From Sediminibacterium ginsengisoli (GTDB lineage Bacteria; Bacteroidota; Bacteroidia; Chitinophagales; Chitinophagaceae): a stretch of 21,937 nt of DNA. Location: contig CAMAQW010000009.1 in assembly GCA_945860335.1 (NCBI GenBank), positions 1-21,937 of the forward strand, given 5' to 3'. This document shows, piece by piece, positions 15,033-21,937 of this stretch (positions within the stretch are counted from its first letter, which is position 1; every line of letters begins with the position of its first letter). The notes under the pieces were generated by a model, which did no database searches, was not told the DNA's origin, and saw nothing but the letters and a program-made list of their open reading frames with translations. The translations under genes were made by a program, and so were the position numbers.

Positions 15033-15503
15033 TTATCCCTCATAACCAGCATCATCTAATAAGTCTGATCCATCTGCAGCAGCAGTAGCTAACTCATCAC
15101 AACGGTTATTGTATTTATTGTTGGCGTGGCCTTTAACCCAAACAAGTTTGATGGTAAAATCTTTGGCCAGCGCTGCATAGGTTAGCCAGAGGTCTTTGTT
15201 TTTTTTACCACCTTTAAAATTGGTTTTGATCCAGTTGTCGAGCCATTTTTTTTCGACACTGTTTACAATGTACTGGCTATCGGTATAAATAGTAACAGGA
15301 ATATTTTTTTTGGTAACAGCCATAAGTGCTTGAATCACACCCATGAGTTCCATGCGGTTGTTGGTGGTGTATTTGTATCCACCCCAAAGCTCTTTTACTT
15401 TATCTCCCCAAATTAATATAGCACCATAGCCTCCATTGCCTGGGTTACCTCTTGATGAACCGTCTGTGTATATTACAAGTGGATGTGCTTTTTTCTCCGT
15501 CAT
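15033..15503 (-). CDS. rnhA: Ribonuclease HI
   Basis: Cuts the RNA strand of RNA:DNA hybrids, clearing R-loops and primers. 156 aa, close to E. coli RNase HI, without an N-terminal hybrid-binding domain. Seen: the catalytic DEDD set Asp14 (IYTDGSSRGNPG), Glu52 (NNRMELMGV), Asp75 (IYTDSQYI) and Asp136 (NNRCDELA), plus His126 in KGHANNKYN, the residue that helps product release. The basic protrusion with WLDNWIKTNFKGGKKNKD (88-104) is also present. The ATG at 15503 gives the normal N-terminus. It converges on the DUF6580 gene and diverges from the GMC oxidoreductase. Confidence 0.97.
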   Translation of the reverse strand: MTEKKAHPLVIYTDGSSRGNPGNGGYGAILIWGDKVKELWGGYKYTTNNRMELMGVIQALMAVTKKNIPVTIYTDSQYIVNSVEKKWLDNWIKTNFKGGKKNKDLWLTYAALAKDFTIKLVWVKGHANNKYNNRCDELATAAADGSDLLDDAGYEG

Positions 15504-15551
15504 AGTTGGCCCTAAAAATACGTTCTTTTGTCTTTTTTATTATATTTAAGT

Positions 15552-17162
15552 ATGCTATATGATTATATAATTATTGGAGCAGGCTCTGCGGGCTGTGTTT
15601 TGGCAAATCGCTTGTCAGAAAACCCGGCTACAAAAGTACTTTTAATAGAAGCGGGAGGACCCGATTCTAAAATGGAAATTAATATTCCGGGGGCTTATTC
15701 AAAATTAAATAATACGGAAGTTGATTGGGCGTTTTGGACAGAGCCTTCTGAAGCAATTGACAATAGAAAATTATTTATACCGCGCGGAAAAGTACTGGGC
15801 GGTTGCAGTGCTACCAACGCCATGGCATATGTAAGAGGTAATAAAAAAGATTATGATGATTGGGCTGCACTTGGTAATGAGGGTTGGGATTATGCATCGG
15901 TGCTTCCTTATTTTAAAAAATCTGAGAACAACAAAAATTTTGATAGTGAATTTCATGGTAAGGATGGCCCTATGTATGTTTCACATGCATCTTCACATAC
16001 ACCCGTGGCTGCTGCATTTGTTGAAGCCTGTGCAGAGCAAGGTATACAAAGCAACCCAGCCTATAATGGCGCTGAGCAATTAGGGGCTTGCCTTTTACAG
16101 TTTACTATAAAAAATAACCAACGCCATAGTACAGCTGCCGCTTTTTTAAAGCCGATTCTTAAAAGAAAAAATTTAATGGTATTAACGCACACCTATGTTA
16201 AAAGAATTTTGTTAGAGTCTGGTGCTGCGGTAGGGGTAGAGGTGAAAAATAAAAATGGTCAAACGGAAATTTACAATTGTAATAAAGAAGTTATTGTTTC
16301 TGCTGGTACAATTCAATCTCCACAAATATTAATGTTATCCGGAATTGGTGATGTTAATGAGTTATCTAAACACGGCATTATTGCGGTTAAACATTTGCCA
16401 GGTGTTGGAAAAAATTTACAAGACCATGTTTGGAGTGGCGCAAGTACACTAGCTAGCGTTCCAACAGGAAATGATCTTTTAAAACCCACTAGAATGATAA
16501 TGGCTGGGCTGCAACATTTGCTTTTTAAAACAGGGCCATTATCCAATAGTCCGCTCGAAGCCAATGCTTTTTTAAAGATTGAAGAAGATGGAAGTTTGGG
16601 AGAAGGACAGCCTAATATCCAATTCCATTTTGTGCCGCTTACCATCAAGCCTGATTACAGTACAGATATTTATAATGTTAATACGTATCCTACCTACAGT
16701 GGGTTTTCGATCATGTCCATTGTGCTCCACCCAAAAAGTAGGGGTCAGGTTAAGTTAAAGTCTTCAAATCCATCGGAACCGCCTAGCATCCAGCTCAATC
16801 CTTTGTCAGATTTGGATGACCGTGCCATGCTTGTTAAAGGCCTAAAAAAGGCCATCGAAGTGCTCCATTCGCCTGCTTTTGACGCCTTAAAAGAGGGGGA
16901 AATGCTACTTCCCAAAGCGCCTGTTTCTGATCAAATAATCAATGAGCACATCAATAAATCACTTGAAACCTTATACCACCCAGTAGGTACCTGCAAAATG
17001 GGTAATGACGCTCAAGCTGTTGTCAATCATGAACTTAAAGTGCATGGTGTTGCTAATTTGAGGGTGATTGACGCTTCAATTATGCCTTCCATTGTTTCTG
17101 GAAATACCAACGCCGCTGCCATCATGATTGCCGAAAAAGGGGCCGATATGATAATCGGTTAA
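15552..17162 (+). CDS. GMC-family FAD oxidoreductase (choline dehydrogenase-like)
   Basis: 536-aa flavoprotein of the glucose-methanol-choline family, which oxidises an alcohol to a carbonyl. Seen: the FAD-binding GAGSAG at 9-14; the GMC signature GGCSATNAMAYVRG; the second signature with GTIQSPQILMLSGIG; His476 in LYHPVGTCKMG; and Asn518 in SGNTNAA, the catalytic His/Asn pair as in choline oxidase (His/His in glucose oxidase). No signal peptide, so cytoplasmic. The frame extends to a TTG at 15528, but the ATG at 15552 (MLYDYIIIGAGSAG) places the dinucleotide fold at the very start as usual. The substrate is unknown: no betaine aldehyde dehydrogenase or choline transporter is nearby. It is followed after 13 bp by the glucanotransferase frame. 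Confidence 0.92.
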   Translation: MLYDYIIIGAGSAGCVLANRLSENPATKVLLIEAGGPDSKMEINIPGAYSKLNNTEVDWAFWTEPSEAIDNRKLFIPRGKVLGGCSATNAMAYVRGNKKDYDDWAALGNEGWDYASVLPYFKKSENNKNFDSEFHGKDGPMYVSHASSHTPVAAAFVEACAEQGIQSNPAYNGAEQLGACLLQFTIKNNQRHSTAAAFLKPILKRKNLMVLTHTYVKRILLESGAAVGVEVKNKNGQTEIYNCNKEVIVSAGTIQSPQILMLSGIGDVNELSKHGIIAVKHLPGVGKNLQDHVWSGASTLASVPTGNDLLKPTRMIMAGLQHLLFKTGPLSNSPLEANAFLKIEEDGSLGEGQPNIQFHFVPLTIKPDYSTDIYNVNTYPTYSGFSIMSIVLHPKSRGQVKLKSSNPSEPPSIQLNPLSDLDDRAMLVKGLKKAIEVLHSPAFDALKEGEMLLPKAPVSDQIINEHINKSLETLYHPVGTCKMGNDAQAVVNHELKVHGVANLRVIDASIMPSIVSGNTNAAAIMIAEKGADMIIG

Positions 17163-17175
17163 ATTTTTAGCACTA

Positions 17176-20040
17176 TTGTGTGATAATTACACATTGTTTA
17201 TTAATTTAGCGAGCAATAAAACGATTGTGTTGGCCAAGGAAAAGAATTTGGATACCCTTACTAGTAAAGAGGTACTTGTAATATCAGCGTCTACTGATGT
17301 AGCTAAAAAAGCTACCGGTTTTACGTTGGTGCTCCAGCTTAGATTTGCTACTCAATTTGGTCAAAATATTTATGTTATTGGTAATCATTCACTTTTAGGA
17401 AACAATGACATTGAAAAAGCTGTTTCCCTTCAATATCTCAACGATAATTTTTGGAATCTATCAATTTCATTTGGTGCTAAAGACATGGTTGATGAAACCA
17501 TTAGCTACCAATACTTTATTAAAAATGCAGATGGAACCATTAGTTATGATTGGGGTGGGAATGATAAAAGCTTTAACCCTTCTTTAATAAAGGCTACAAA
17601 GGTTTTGTTTGTAGATAGTTGGAATGCTGCTGGATATTATGAGAATGCATTTTATACAGAGCCTTTTAAAAATGTACTATTAAAAAATAGCTATGCTATT
17701 ACGGATGCAGTGGCTCCAAAAATAGTTACCCATTTGTTAAAAGTTAAGAGTCCTTTATTAACCCAAACTCAAACAATTTGTTTATTAGGTGATACCAGAC
17801 ATTTGCGTGCTTGGGACGCAAAAGATCCAATTTTGCTTTCACGAAAAGAAGGGGAAGATTATTTTTCGGTATCACTTGATTTATCAAAAGCCACATTTCC
17901 AATTTCATACAAGTACGGTGTATATGATGTTGTAAAAAAGTCATTTGTTGTTTTTGAAAATGGAAGCAACCGAATGCTTGTAGATGCAGCAGGTAAAGAC
18001 AAGCTAACCATCATAAATGATGGATTTACCTATTTGCCCAACGATACATGGAAAGGAGCAGGTGTAGCGATTCCGGTATTTAGTTTGCGATCTAATAATG
18101 GGTTAGGGGTTGGAGAGTTTTCAGATATTAAATTACTAGTGGATTGGGCAAAAAAAGTGGGTCTTAAAAAAATACAATTACTGCCTATAAATGATACGAC
18201 TGCAACGCATTCATGGAAAGATTCATACCCGTATGCAGCTATTTCTGCGTTTGCACTTCATCCGATTTATATAAACCTTGATGTATTAATACCTGCTTCA
18301 AATAAAAAATTAATTGCAAAACTTTCAGAGGCAAAGCAAAAACTCAATGCACTTGAAGTTGTGGATTACGAAGAAGTCGCAAAAATAAAGTACCAAATTT
18401 TAGATGAGGTATATGCATTAATTGGTGCTACAACACTTGCTAGTAAAGGTTTTAAAGATTTTTTTGTACAACATCAGCACTGGCTAGAATCCTATGCTGC
18501 GTTTTGTTATTGCAGAGATGCTTATGGTACCATCGATTTTAATCAGTGGCCTGCACATAATTCTTATTCGGAAAAAGCATTTAAAAACTTGACCGAATCA
18601 GATGCTGTTGTAAAAGCAGTTATTGAAAAATATTATTTTATCCAGTATCTCCTTGATGTTCAATTAAGAGAGGCTACTTCGTATGCGCATGAAAATGGCG
18701 TGATTGTAAAAGGTGATATTGCCATTGGTGTTTACAGATATGGAGTTGATGCTTGGCAACATCCTAATTTATTTCACATGGGTATGCAAGCCGGTGCTCC
18801 TCCCGATGATTTTGCTGTAGCTGGGCAAAACTGGGGTTTCCCAACGTACAATTGGGAAGAGATGACCACCAATGGTTTTGCATGGTGGAAGCAACGCTTC
18901 GAGCAAATGAGTTTGTATTTTGATGCGTTTAGAATTGATCATATTTTAGGTTTCTTTAGAATTTGGAGTATTCCAATGGACGCTGTTGAAGGAATATTAG
19001 GGCATTTTGTTCCTGCTATTCCGGTTCATGAAAATGAATTAAAGGAGCGTGGTATTCATATCAGTGCCAAGGAGTATGCTAAACCTGTCATTACAGATAA
19101 AGTGTTGTGGGATTATTTTGGATACGATAATGAAGTGGTAAAAGCTGAGTTTTTAATCTATGATGGTTTTGGAAAGTATACTTTAAAATCAAATTTTGCA
19201 ACTCAGCGATTGGTTGAAAAACATTTTGCGGATCTACCTATTTCTGATTATCATCAAAAAATAAAGCAGGGTTTATTTAACCTCATTAGTAACGTCTTTT
19301 TTATAGAAGCCAAAGAAAAAGCATACGCTGGTGGGCAGTTTTATCATGTTCGGTTTGGTATCGAAAATACGGCTGCCTTTAAGGGACTAGATGGATCTGT
19401 TCAGCACCAACTAAAAGAATTATACGTCGATTATTTTTTTAGAAGACAAGATGATTTTTGGAAAAAAGAAGCCCTTAATAAACTACCAGCACTAAAGCGT
19501 GTAACCAATATGCTTGTTTGTGGTGAAGACCTTGGCCTCGTGCCTTCTTGTGTGCCGGATGTGATGCATCAATTGGGGTTATTGAGCCTCGAAATACAAA
19601 GGATGCCAAAAAACCCGCACACGCCCTTTTTTCATCCAAAAGACGCGCCGTATTTAAGTGTGGTAACGCCATCTACACATGATATGAGTACCATTAGAGG
19701 TTGGTGGGAAGAAAATGAACATCAAACGCAGAATTTTTATAACCATATTTTAGGTGAGTCCGGTAAGGCCCCGCAGTTTTGTGAAGCGCATATCAATAAG
19801 GCCATTATTATGCAGCATTTGTATGCACCTGCTATGTGGACCACTTTCCAATTGCAAGATTTACTCGGTATCGACGCTAATTTACGCAGACAAAACCCCA
19901 ACGATGAGCGTATTAATGTGCCTGCCAACCCGTCTCATTACTGGCAGTACCGGATGCATATGACCCTCGAAAATTTATTGGAGCAAGACAGTTTTAATAG
20001 TGAACTAGAGGCTTGTATTGCTTCTAGTGGTAGGGCATAA
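17176..20040 (+). CDS. malQ: 4-alpha-glucanotransferase, DPE2-like, with two CBM20 domains
   Basis: GH77 disproportionating enzyme that transfers glucosyl units between alpha-1,4-glucans and maltose. Up to 954 aa. Domain order (numbering from 17176): CBM20-like starch-binding domain at about 50-155 (FATQFGQNIYVIGN, WNLSISF); a second at about 197-290 (ICLLGDTRHLRAWD, SYKYGVYD); then GH77 from about 298. Catalytic residues: nucleophile Asp588 (AFRIDH), acid/base Glu784 (CGEDLG) and Asp836 (STHD). About 195 residues separate the first two, against about 47 in Thermus amylomaltase; this insertion plus tandem CBM20 is the plant DPE2 plan, acting on maltose and glycogen. The start is unresolved: there is no in-frame ATG before residue 104. 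Candidates are TTG 17176, TTG 17248 (AAGGA seven bases upstream) and TTG 17326, just before the first CBM20. Confidence 0.93.
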   Translation: MCDNYTLFINLASNKTIVLAKEKNLDTLTSKEVLVISASTDVAKKATGFTLVLQLRFATQFGQNIYVIGNHSLLGNNDIEKAVSLQYLNDNFWNLSISFGAKDMVDETISYQYFIKNADGTISYDWGGNDKSFNPSLIKATKVLFVDSWNAAGYYENAFYTEPFKNVLLKNSYAITDAVAPKIVTHLLKVKSPLLTQTQTICLLGDTRHLRAWDAKDPILLSRKEGEDYFSVSLDLSKATFPISYKYGVYDVVKKSFVVFENGSNRMLVDAAGKDKLTIINDGFTYLPNDTWKGAGVAIPVFSLRSNNGLGVGEFSDIKLLVDWAKKVGLKKIQLLPINDTTATHSWKDSYPYAAISAFALHPIYINLDVLIPASNKKLIAKLSEAKQKLNALEVVDYEEVAKIKYQILDEVYALIGATTLASKGFKDFFVQHQHWLESYAAFCYCRDAYGTIDFNQWPAHNSYSEKAFKNLTESDAVVKAVIEKYYFIQYLLDVQLREATSYAHENGVIVKGDIAIGVYRYGVDAWQHPNLFHMGMQAGAPPDDFAVAGQNWGFPTYNWEEMTTNGFAWWKQRFEQMSLYFDAFRIDHILGFFRIWSIPMDAVEGILGHFVPAIPVHENELKERGIHISAKEYAKPVITDKVLWDYFGYDNEVVKAEFLIYDGFGKYTLKSNFATQRLVEKHFADLPISDYHQKIKQGLFNLISNVFFIEAKEKAYAGGQFYHVRFGIENTAAFKGLDGSVQHQLKELYVDYFFRRQDDFWKKEALNKLPALKRVTNMLVCGEDLGLVPSCVPDVMHQLGLLSLEIQRMPKNPHTPFFHPKDAPYLSVVTPSTHDMSTIRGWWEENEHQTQNFYNHILGESGKAPQFCEAHINKAIIMQHLYAPAMWTTFQLQDLLGIDANLRRQNPNDERINVPANPSHYWQYRMHMTLENLLEQDSFNSELEACIASSGRA
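17202..17209 (+). promoter_or_regulatory. Possible -7 element upstream of the glucanotransferase
   Basis: TAATTTAG, one mismatch from TAnnTTTG, preceded at 23 bases by TTG (17176-17178). If used, it would place the real start codon downstream of 17210 and rule out the TTG at 17176. Confidence 0.25.
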
Positions 20041-20047
20041 GAGGGCC

Positions 20048-20075
20048 TTTGTTACTGCTTTCTGCTTTATATTTG
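20048..20075 (+). promoter_or_regulatory. Bacteroidota-type promoter of the dipeptide epimerase gene
   Basis: TTTG (20048-20051), 16 bases, then an exact TAnnTTTG box TATATTTG (20068-20075). It lies between the glucanotransferase stop (20040) and the TTG start at 20096, giving a leader of about 15 nt. One of the best promoter matches in the window. Confidence 0.6.
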
Positions 20076-20095
20076 TTCTACCTAAATAATACGCA

Positions 20096-21109
20096 TTGCA
20101 ACTCAATTATAAATCTATTGCATTACCATTTGAGTATCCATTTACCATTTCAAATGGTCGTACAAAAACGCATCAGCCATCACTTGTGGTTTCTTTATCG
20201 CTGGGTAATTTTACTGGTTTTGGCGAAGCCCCTGCCATTGTATATTACGATGTCACTGTAGAAAAAATGATCGAAGATCTAGAATCAAAAAGAGCGATGG
20301 TTGAAAAATTTGCACTTACAGATCCTGCTAGGTATTGGCATTATTTACATCATTTGTTTCCTAACAATCCCTTTTTAGTATCGGCGCTTGATATGGCCTG
20401 CTGGGATTTATATGGCAAAATGAAGGGGCAACCGCTCTATGCATTATGGAATACAAATTGGCAAAATACACCTGTAACAGATTATACCATTGGTATTGAC
20501 ACCATACCAAAAATGCTAGAAAAAATGAAGGCTAAACCTTGGCCCGTGTATAAAATAAAATTAGGCACACCTGAGGATATTGAAATCATGGAAGCGCTAA
20601 CAGCAGCTACTACTGCTGTTTTTAGGGTGGATGCCAATGCAGGTTGGACCACCGAAGAAGCGCTTTTAAAAATCCCAATACTTGCAAAAATGGGTGTCGA
20701 GTTTATTGAACAACCACTAGCAAAAGACAATTGGGAGGGCATGAAAATATTATATGAAAAATCGGAACTACCATTATATGCCGATGAAAGTTGTGTGATG
20801 GAATCCGATGTTCAAAAATGTGCAGGCCACTTTCATGGTATTAATATTAAGCTTACCAAATGCAGTGGGCCAACACCTGCACTTCGGATGATTGAAACGG
20901 CCCGAGGCCTTGGTTTAAAAGTGATGATGGGCTCTATGAATGAATCTAGCATTGGTTCTGCGGCCATCGCACATTTTTTACCACAACTCGATCATGTCGA
21001 TATGGATGGGCCGTTATTGTTATCGGAAGATATTGCTACGGGCATCACATTTGACAACGGCGTTGTTACTTTATCGAACAAACCTGGTTTAGGTATTACG
21101 CTTCTATAA
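20096..21109 (+). CDS. Dipeptide epimerase (L-Ala-D/L-Glu epimerase type)
   Basis: 337-aa enolase-superfamily enzyme of the muconate-lactonizing subgroup that epimerises a dipeptide, typically L-Ala-D-Glu from murein to L-Ala-L-Glu. Seen: the catalytic Lys153-x-Lys155 in VYKIKLG, the Mg ligands Asp179 (RVDANAG), Glu205 (FIEQPL) and Asp230 (YADESC), the opposite-face Lys252 (NIKLTK), and Asp302-x-Asp304 (VDMDGP), the DxD motif that binds the dipeptide amino group and distinguishes dipeptide epimerases. The start is the TTG at 20096: the family N-terminus (MQLNYKSIALPFEYPFTIS) begins there and the next in-frame ATG is at residue 58. It has its own promoter and is followed ten bases later by trmH. 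Exact dipeptide specificity is not certain. Confidence 0.92.
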   Translation: MQLNYKSIALPFEYPFTISNGRTKTHQPSLVVSLSLGNFTGFGEAPAIVYYDVTVEKMIEDLESKRAMVEKFALTDPARYWHYLHHLFPNNPFLVSALDMACWDLYGKMKGQPLYALWNTNWQNTPVTDYTIGIDTIPKMLEKMKAKPWPVYKIKLGTPEDIEIMEALTAATTAVFRVDANAGWTTEEALLKIPILAKMGVEFIEQPLAKDNWEGMKILYEKSELPLYADESCVMESDVQKCAGHFHGINIKLTKCSGPTPALRMIETARGLGLKVMMGSMNESSIGSAAIAHFLPQLDHVDMDGPLLLSEDIATGITFDNGVVTLSNKPGLGITLL

Positions 21110-21119
21110 ATTACTACAC

Positions 21120-21704
21120 ATGACTCCTGAACGCTACAACCGAATGTTGTCGGTGATTAAAAATAGACAAACCAATTTAACGGTGGTGATGGAAAATGTA
21201 AATGATCCACACAATATATCGGCAGTAATGCGTACCTGTGATGCCGTTGGTATTCAGGATATTTATATCCTTAACACCAAAATTGCAAAGCATGATTATT
21301 TTGGTATTAAAAGCAGTAGCAGCGCCGCTAAATGGCTAACGGTTCACCAATTTACCAATGCCCAAGAATGTTTTACGGCGCTCCGTAAAAATTACAATAA
21401 AATTTATACCACACATTTATCTAGTGACGCTGTAAGTTTATATGACATTGATTTTAAGGATTCGGTAGCCCTCGTTTTTGGTAACGAGCATGATGGTGTA
21501 AGCGAAGAAACCATTGCCCTTGCCGATGGTAATTTTATTATTCCGCAACTTGGATTTATTAAAAGCCTCAATGTTTCGGTGGCCTGTGCTGTTTCTATTT
21601 ATGAGGCACATCGTCAAAAAATGGCCGCTGGACATTACAAAGCGCAAACCATGTCTGCGGAGCGACAAGAAACTTTACTCACAAATTGGTGCGCGGAAGA
21701 TTAA
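21120..21704 (+). CDS. trmH: tRNA (guanosine-2'-O)-methyltransferase TrmH
   Basis: SPOUT-class enzyme that methylates the ribose of G18 in tRNA using S-adenosylmethionine. 194 aa. Seen: motif 1 with Asn32 and Arg38 (DPHNISAVMRTCDAVG), motif 2 FGNEHDGVSEE at 120-130 and motif 3 IPQLGFIKSLNVSVA at 141-155, the trefoil-knot SAM site. The N-terminus MTPERYNRML and the C-terminal YEAHRQ segment resemble E. coli TrmH, which favours the Gm18 enzyme over 23S rRNA (RlmB) or TrmL members. The ATG at 21120 lies ten bases after the epimerase stop, so the pair is probably co-transcribed without functional linkage. Confidence 0.9.
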   Translation: MTPERYNRMLSVIKNRQTNLTVVMENVNDPHNISAVMRTCDAVGIQDIYILNTKIAKHDYFGIKSSSSAAKWLTVHQFTNAQECFTALRKNYNKIYTTHLSSDAVSLYDIDFKDSVALVFGNEHDGVSEETIALADGNFIIPQLGFIKSLNVSVACAVSIYEAHRQKMAAGHYKAQTMSAERQETLLTNWCAED

Positions 21705-21742
21705 TGTTTCGCAAATAATTTGTGGCGATTAATTTTTTGCAA

Positions 21743-21937
21743 TTATTTTTTTACCGACTGATTTTTTTGCTTGGTCAAATACGTAAGGCTCACATTTAAT
21801 TCAAATCCAATTAATAGGATCAGTGAGTTGATGTACATGAGGAGCATGATAATTAATACGGTTCCAATAGATCCATATACTTTATTGTAGTTAGAGCTTG
21901 CAAACATGTCTACCCAATACGAAAAAACGAGTGTGGT
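21743..21937 (-). CDS. YihY/BrkB-family membrane protein, C-terminal end (5' end beyond window)
   Basis: The last 64 codons of a gene on the minus strand; the frame is open to the window edge. Seen: NKVYGSIGTVLIIML, MYINSLILLIGFELN, then a charged tail ending NQSVKK and TAA at 21743-21745. The VYGSxG motif followed by a hydrophobic helix and a GxELN motif is the C-terminal signature of the YihY (BrkB, formerly mis-called ribonuclease BN) inner-membrane family, whose function is not known. It converges on trmH with 38 bp between the stops. Confidence 0.85.
   Translation of the reverse strand, partial: TTLVFSYWVDMFASSNYNKVYGSIGTVLIIMLLMYINSLILLIGFELNVSLTYLTKQKNQSVKK

Noticed and set aside
17176..21704. 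GMC oxidoreductase, glucanotransferase, epimerase and TrmH as one new pathway
   Set aside because: They share only strand; the epimerase has its own promoter, and the predicted substrates (alcohol, glucan, dipeptide, tRNA) do not connect.
21713..21752. Possible terminator (AAATAATT ... AATTATTT followed by T-run) between trmH and the BrkB-like gene
   Set aside because: The stem has only A-T pairs and a 20-base loop, too weak to call.
21795..21825. Apparent frameshift in the YihY/BrkB fragment
   Set aside because: It came from misreading the bases around 21809-21815; after rereading codon by codon, the frame is continuous to the TAA at 21743.
1..21937. CRISPR array, toxin-antitoxin pair, defence or prophage system
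   Set aside because: No regularly spaced repeats, small paired toxin-like ORFs, or phage or defence domains were seen in any frame.

Overview
The window looks like a chromosomal housekeeping segment from a member of the Bacteroidota, most likely a Chitinophagaceae-type bacterium. The evidence is protein-level: a long NusB with an N-terminal extension, a PafA-type phosphatase, DUF2911 and DUF6580 proteins, an alpha-oxoamine synthase of a form I associate with this phylum, and GroEL/GroES of Bacteroidota character. Several genes also sit behind promoters of the phylum's TTG...TAnnTTTG type, with weak or absent Shine-Dalgarno sequences. The DNA is AT-rich. I see no rRNA or tRNA gene, insertion sequence, CRISPR array or phage gene.

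Layout. 1-1353 (minus): glycolytic pair pfkA then pyk (pyk cut by the window edge). 1496-3066 (plus): an RmlD-like sugar-nucleotide reductase overlapping a YhhN/TMEM86-type membrane protein, closed by a bidirectional terminator whose left arm lies inside the coding sequence. 3101-5051 (minus): groES-groEL. 5327-7180 (plus): nusB-yajC-coaE, tightly packed. 7181-8866 (minus): secreted PafA-like alkaline phosphatase, abutting coaE tail to tail. 9011-10270 (plus): alpha-oxoamine synthase of unknown product, followed by a strong terminator. 10365-12145 (minus): secreted DUF2911 protein and XerD. 12246-14997: YkgJ-type cysteine-cluster protein (plus), YraN (minus), manA (plus) and a DUF6580 membrane protein (plus). 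15033-15503 (minus): rnhA. 15552-21704 (plus): GMC oxidoreductase, DPE2-like 4-alpha-glucanotransferase with two starch-binding domains, dipeptide epimerase and TrmH. 21743-21937 (minus): the C-terminal end of a YihY/BrkB-family membrane protein.

How the genes relate. The content is mostly core metabolism and core information processing. pfkA/pyk (glycolysis), manA (mannose/fructose 6-phosphate interconversion) and the 4-alpha-glucanotransferase (maltose/glycogen turnover) feed one sugar economy. The dipeptide epimerase fits recycling of murein peptides, and PafA fits scavenging of phosphate from outside the inner membrane. I did not find a convincing undescribed multi-gene system. The points most worth a second look are a perfect terminator-like hairpin inside coaE, two consecutive genes that lack a usable ATG start, the unassigned oxoamine synthase, and groESL control without CIRCE.
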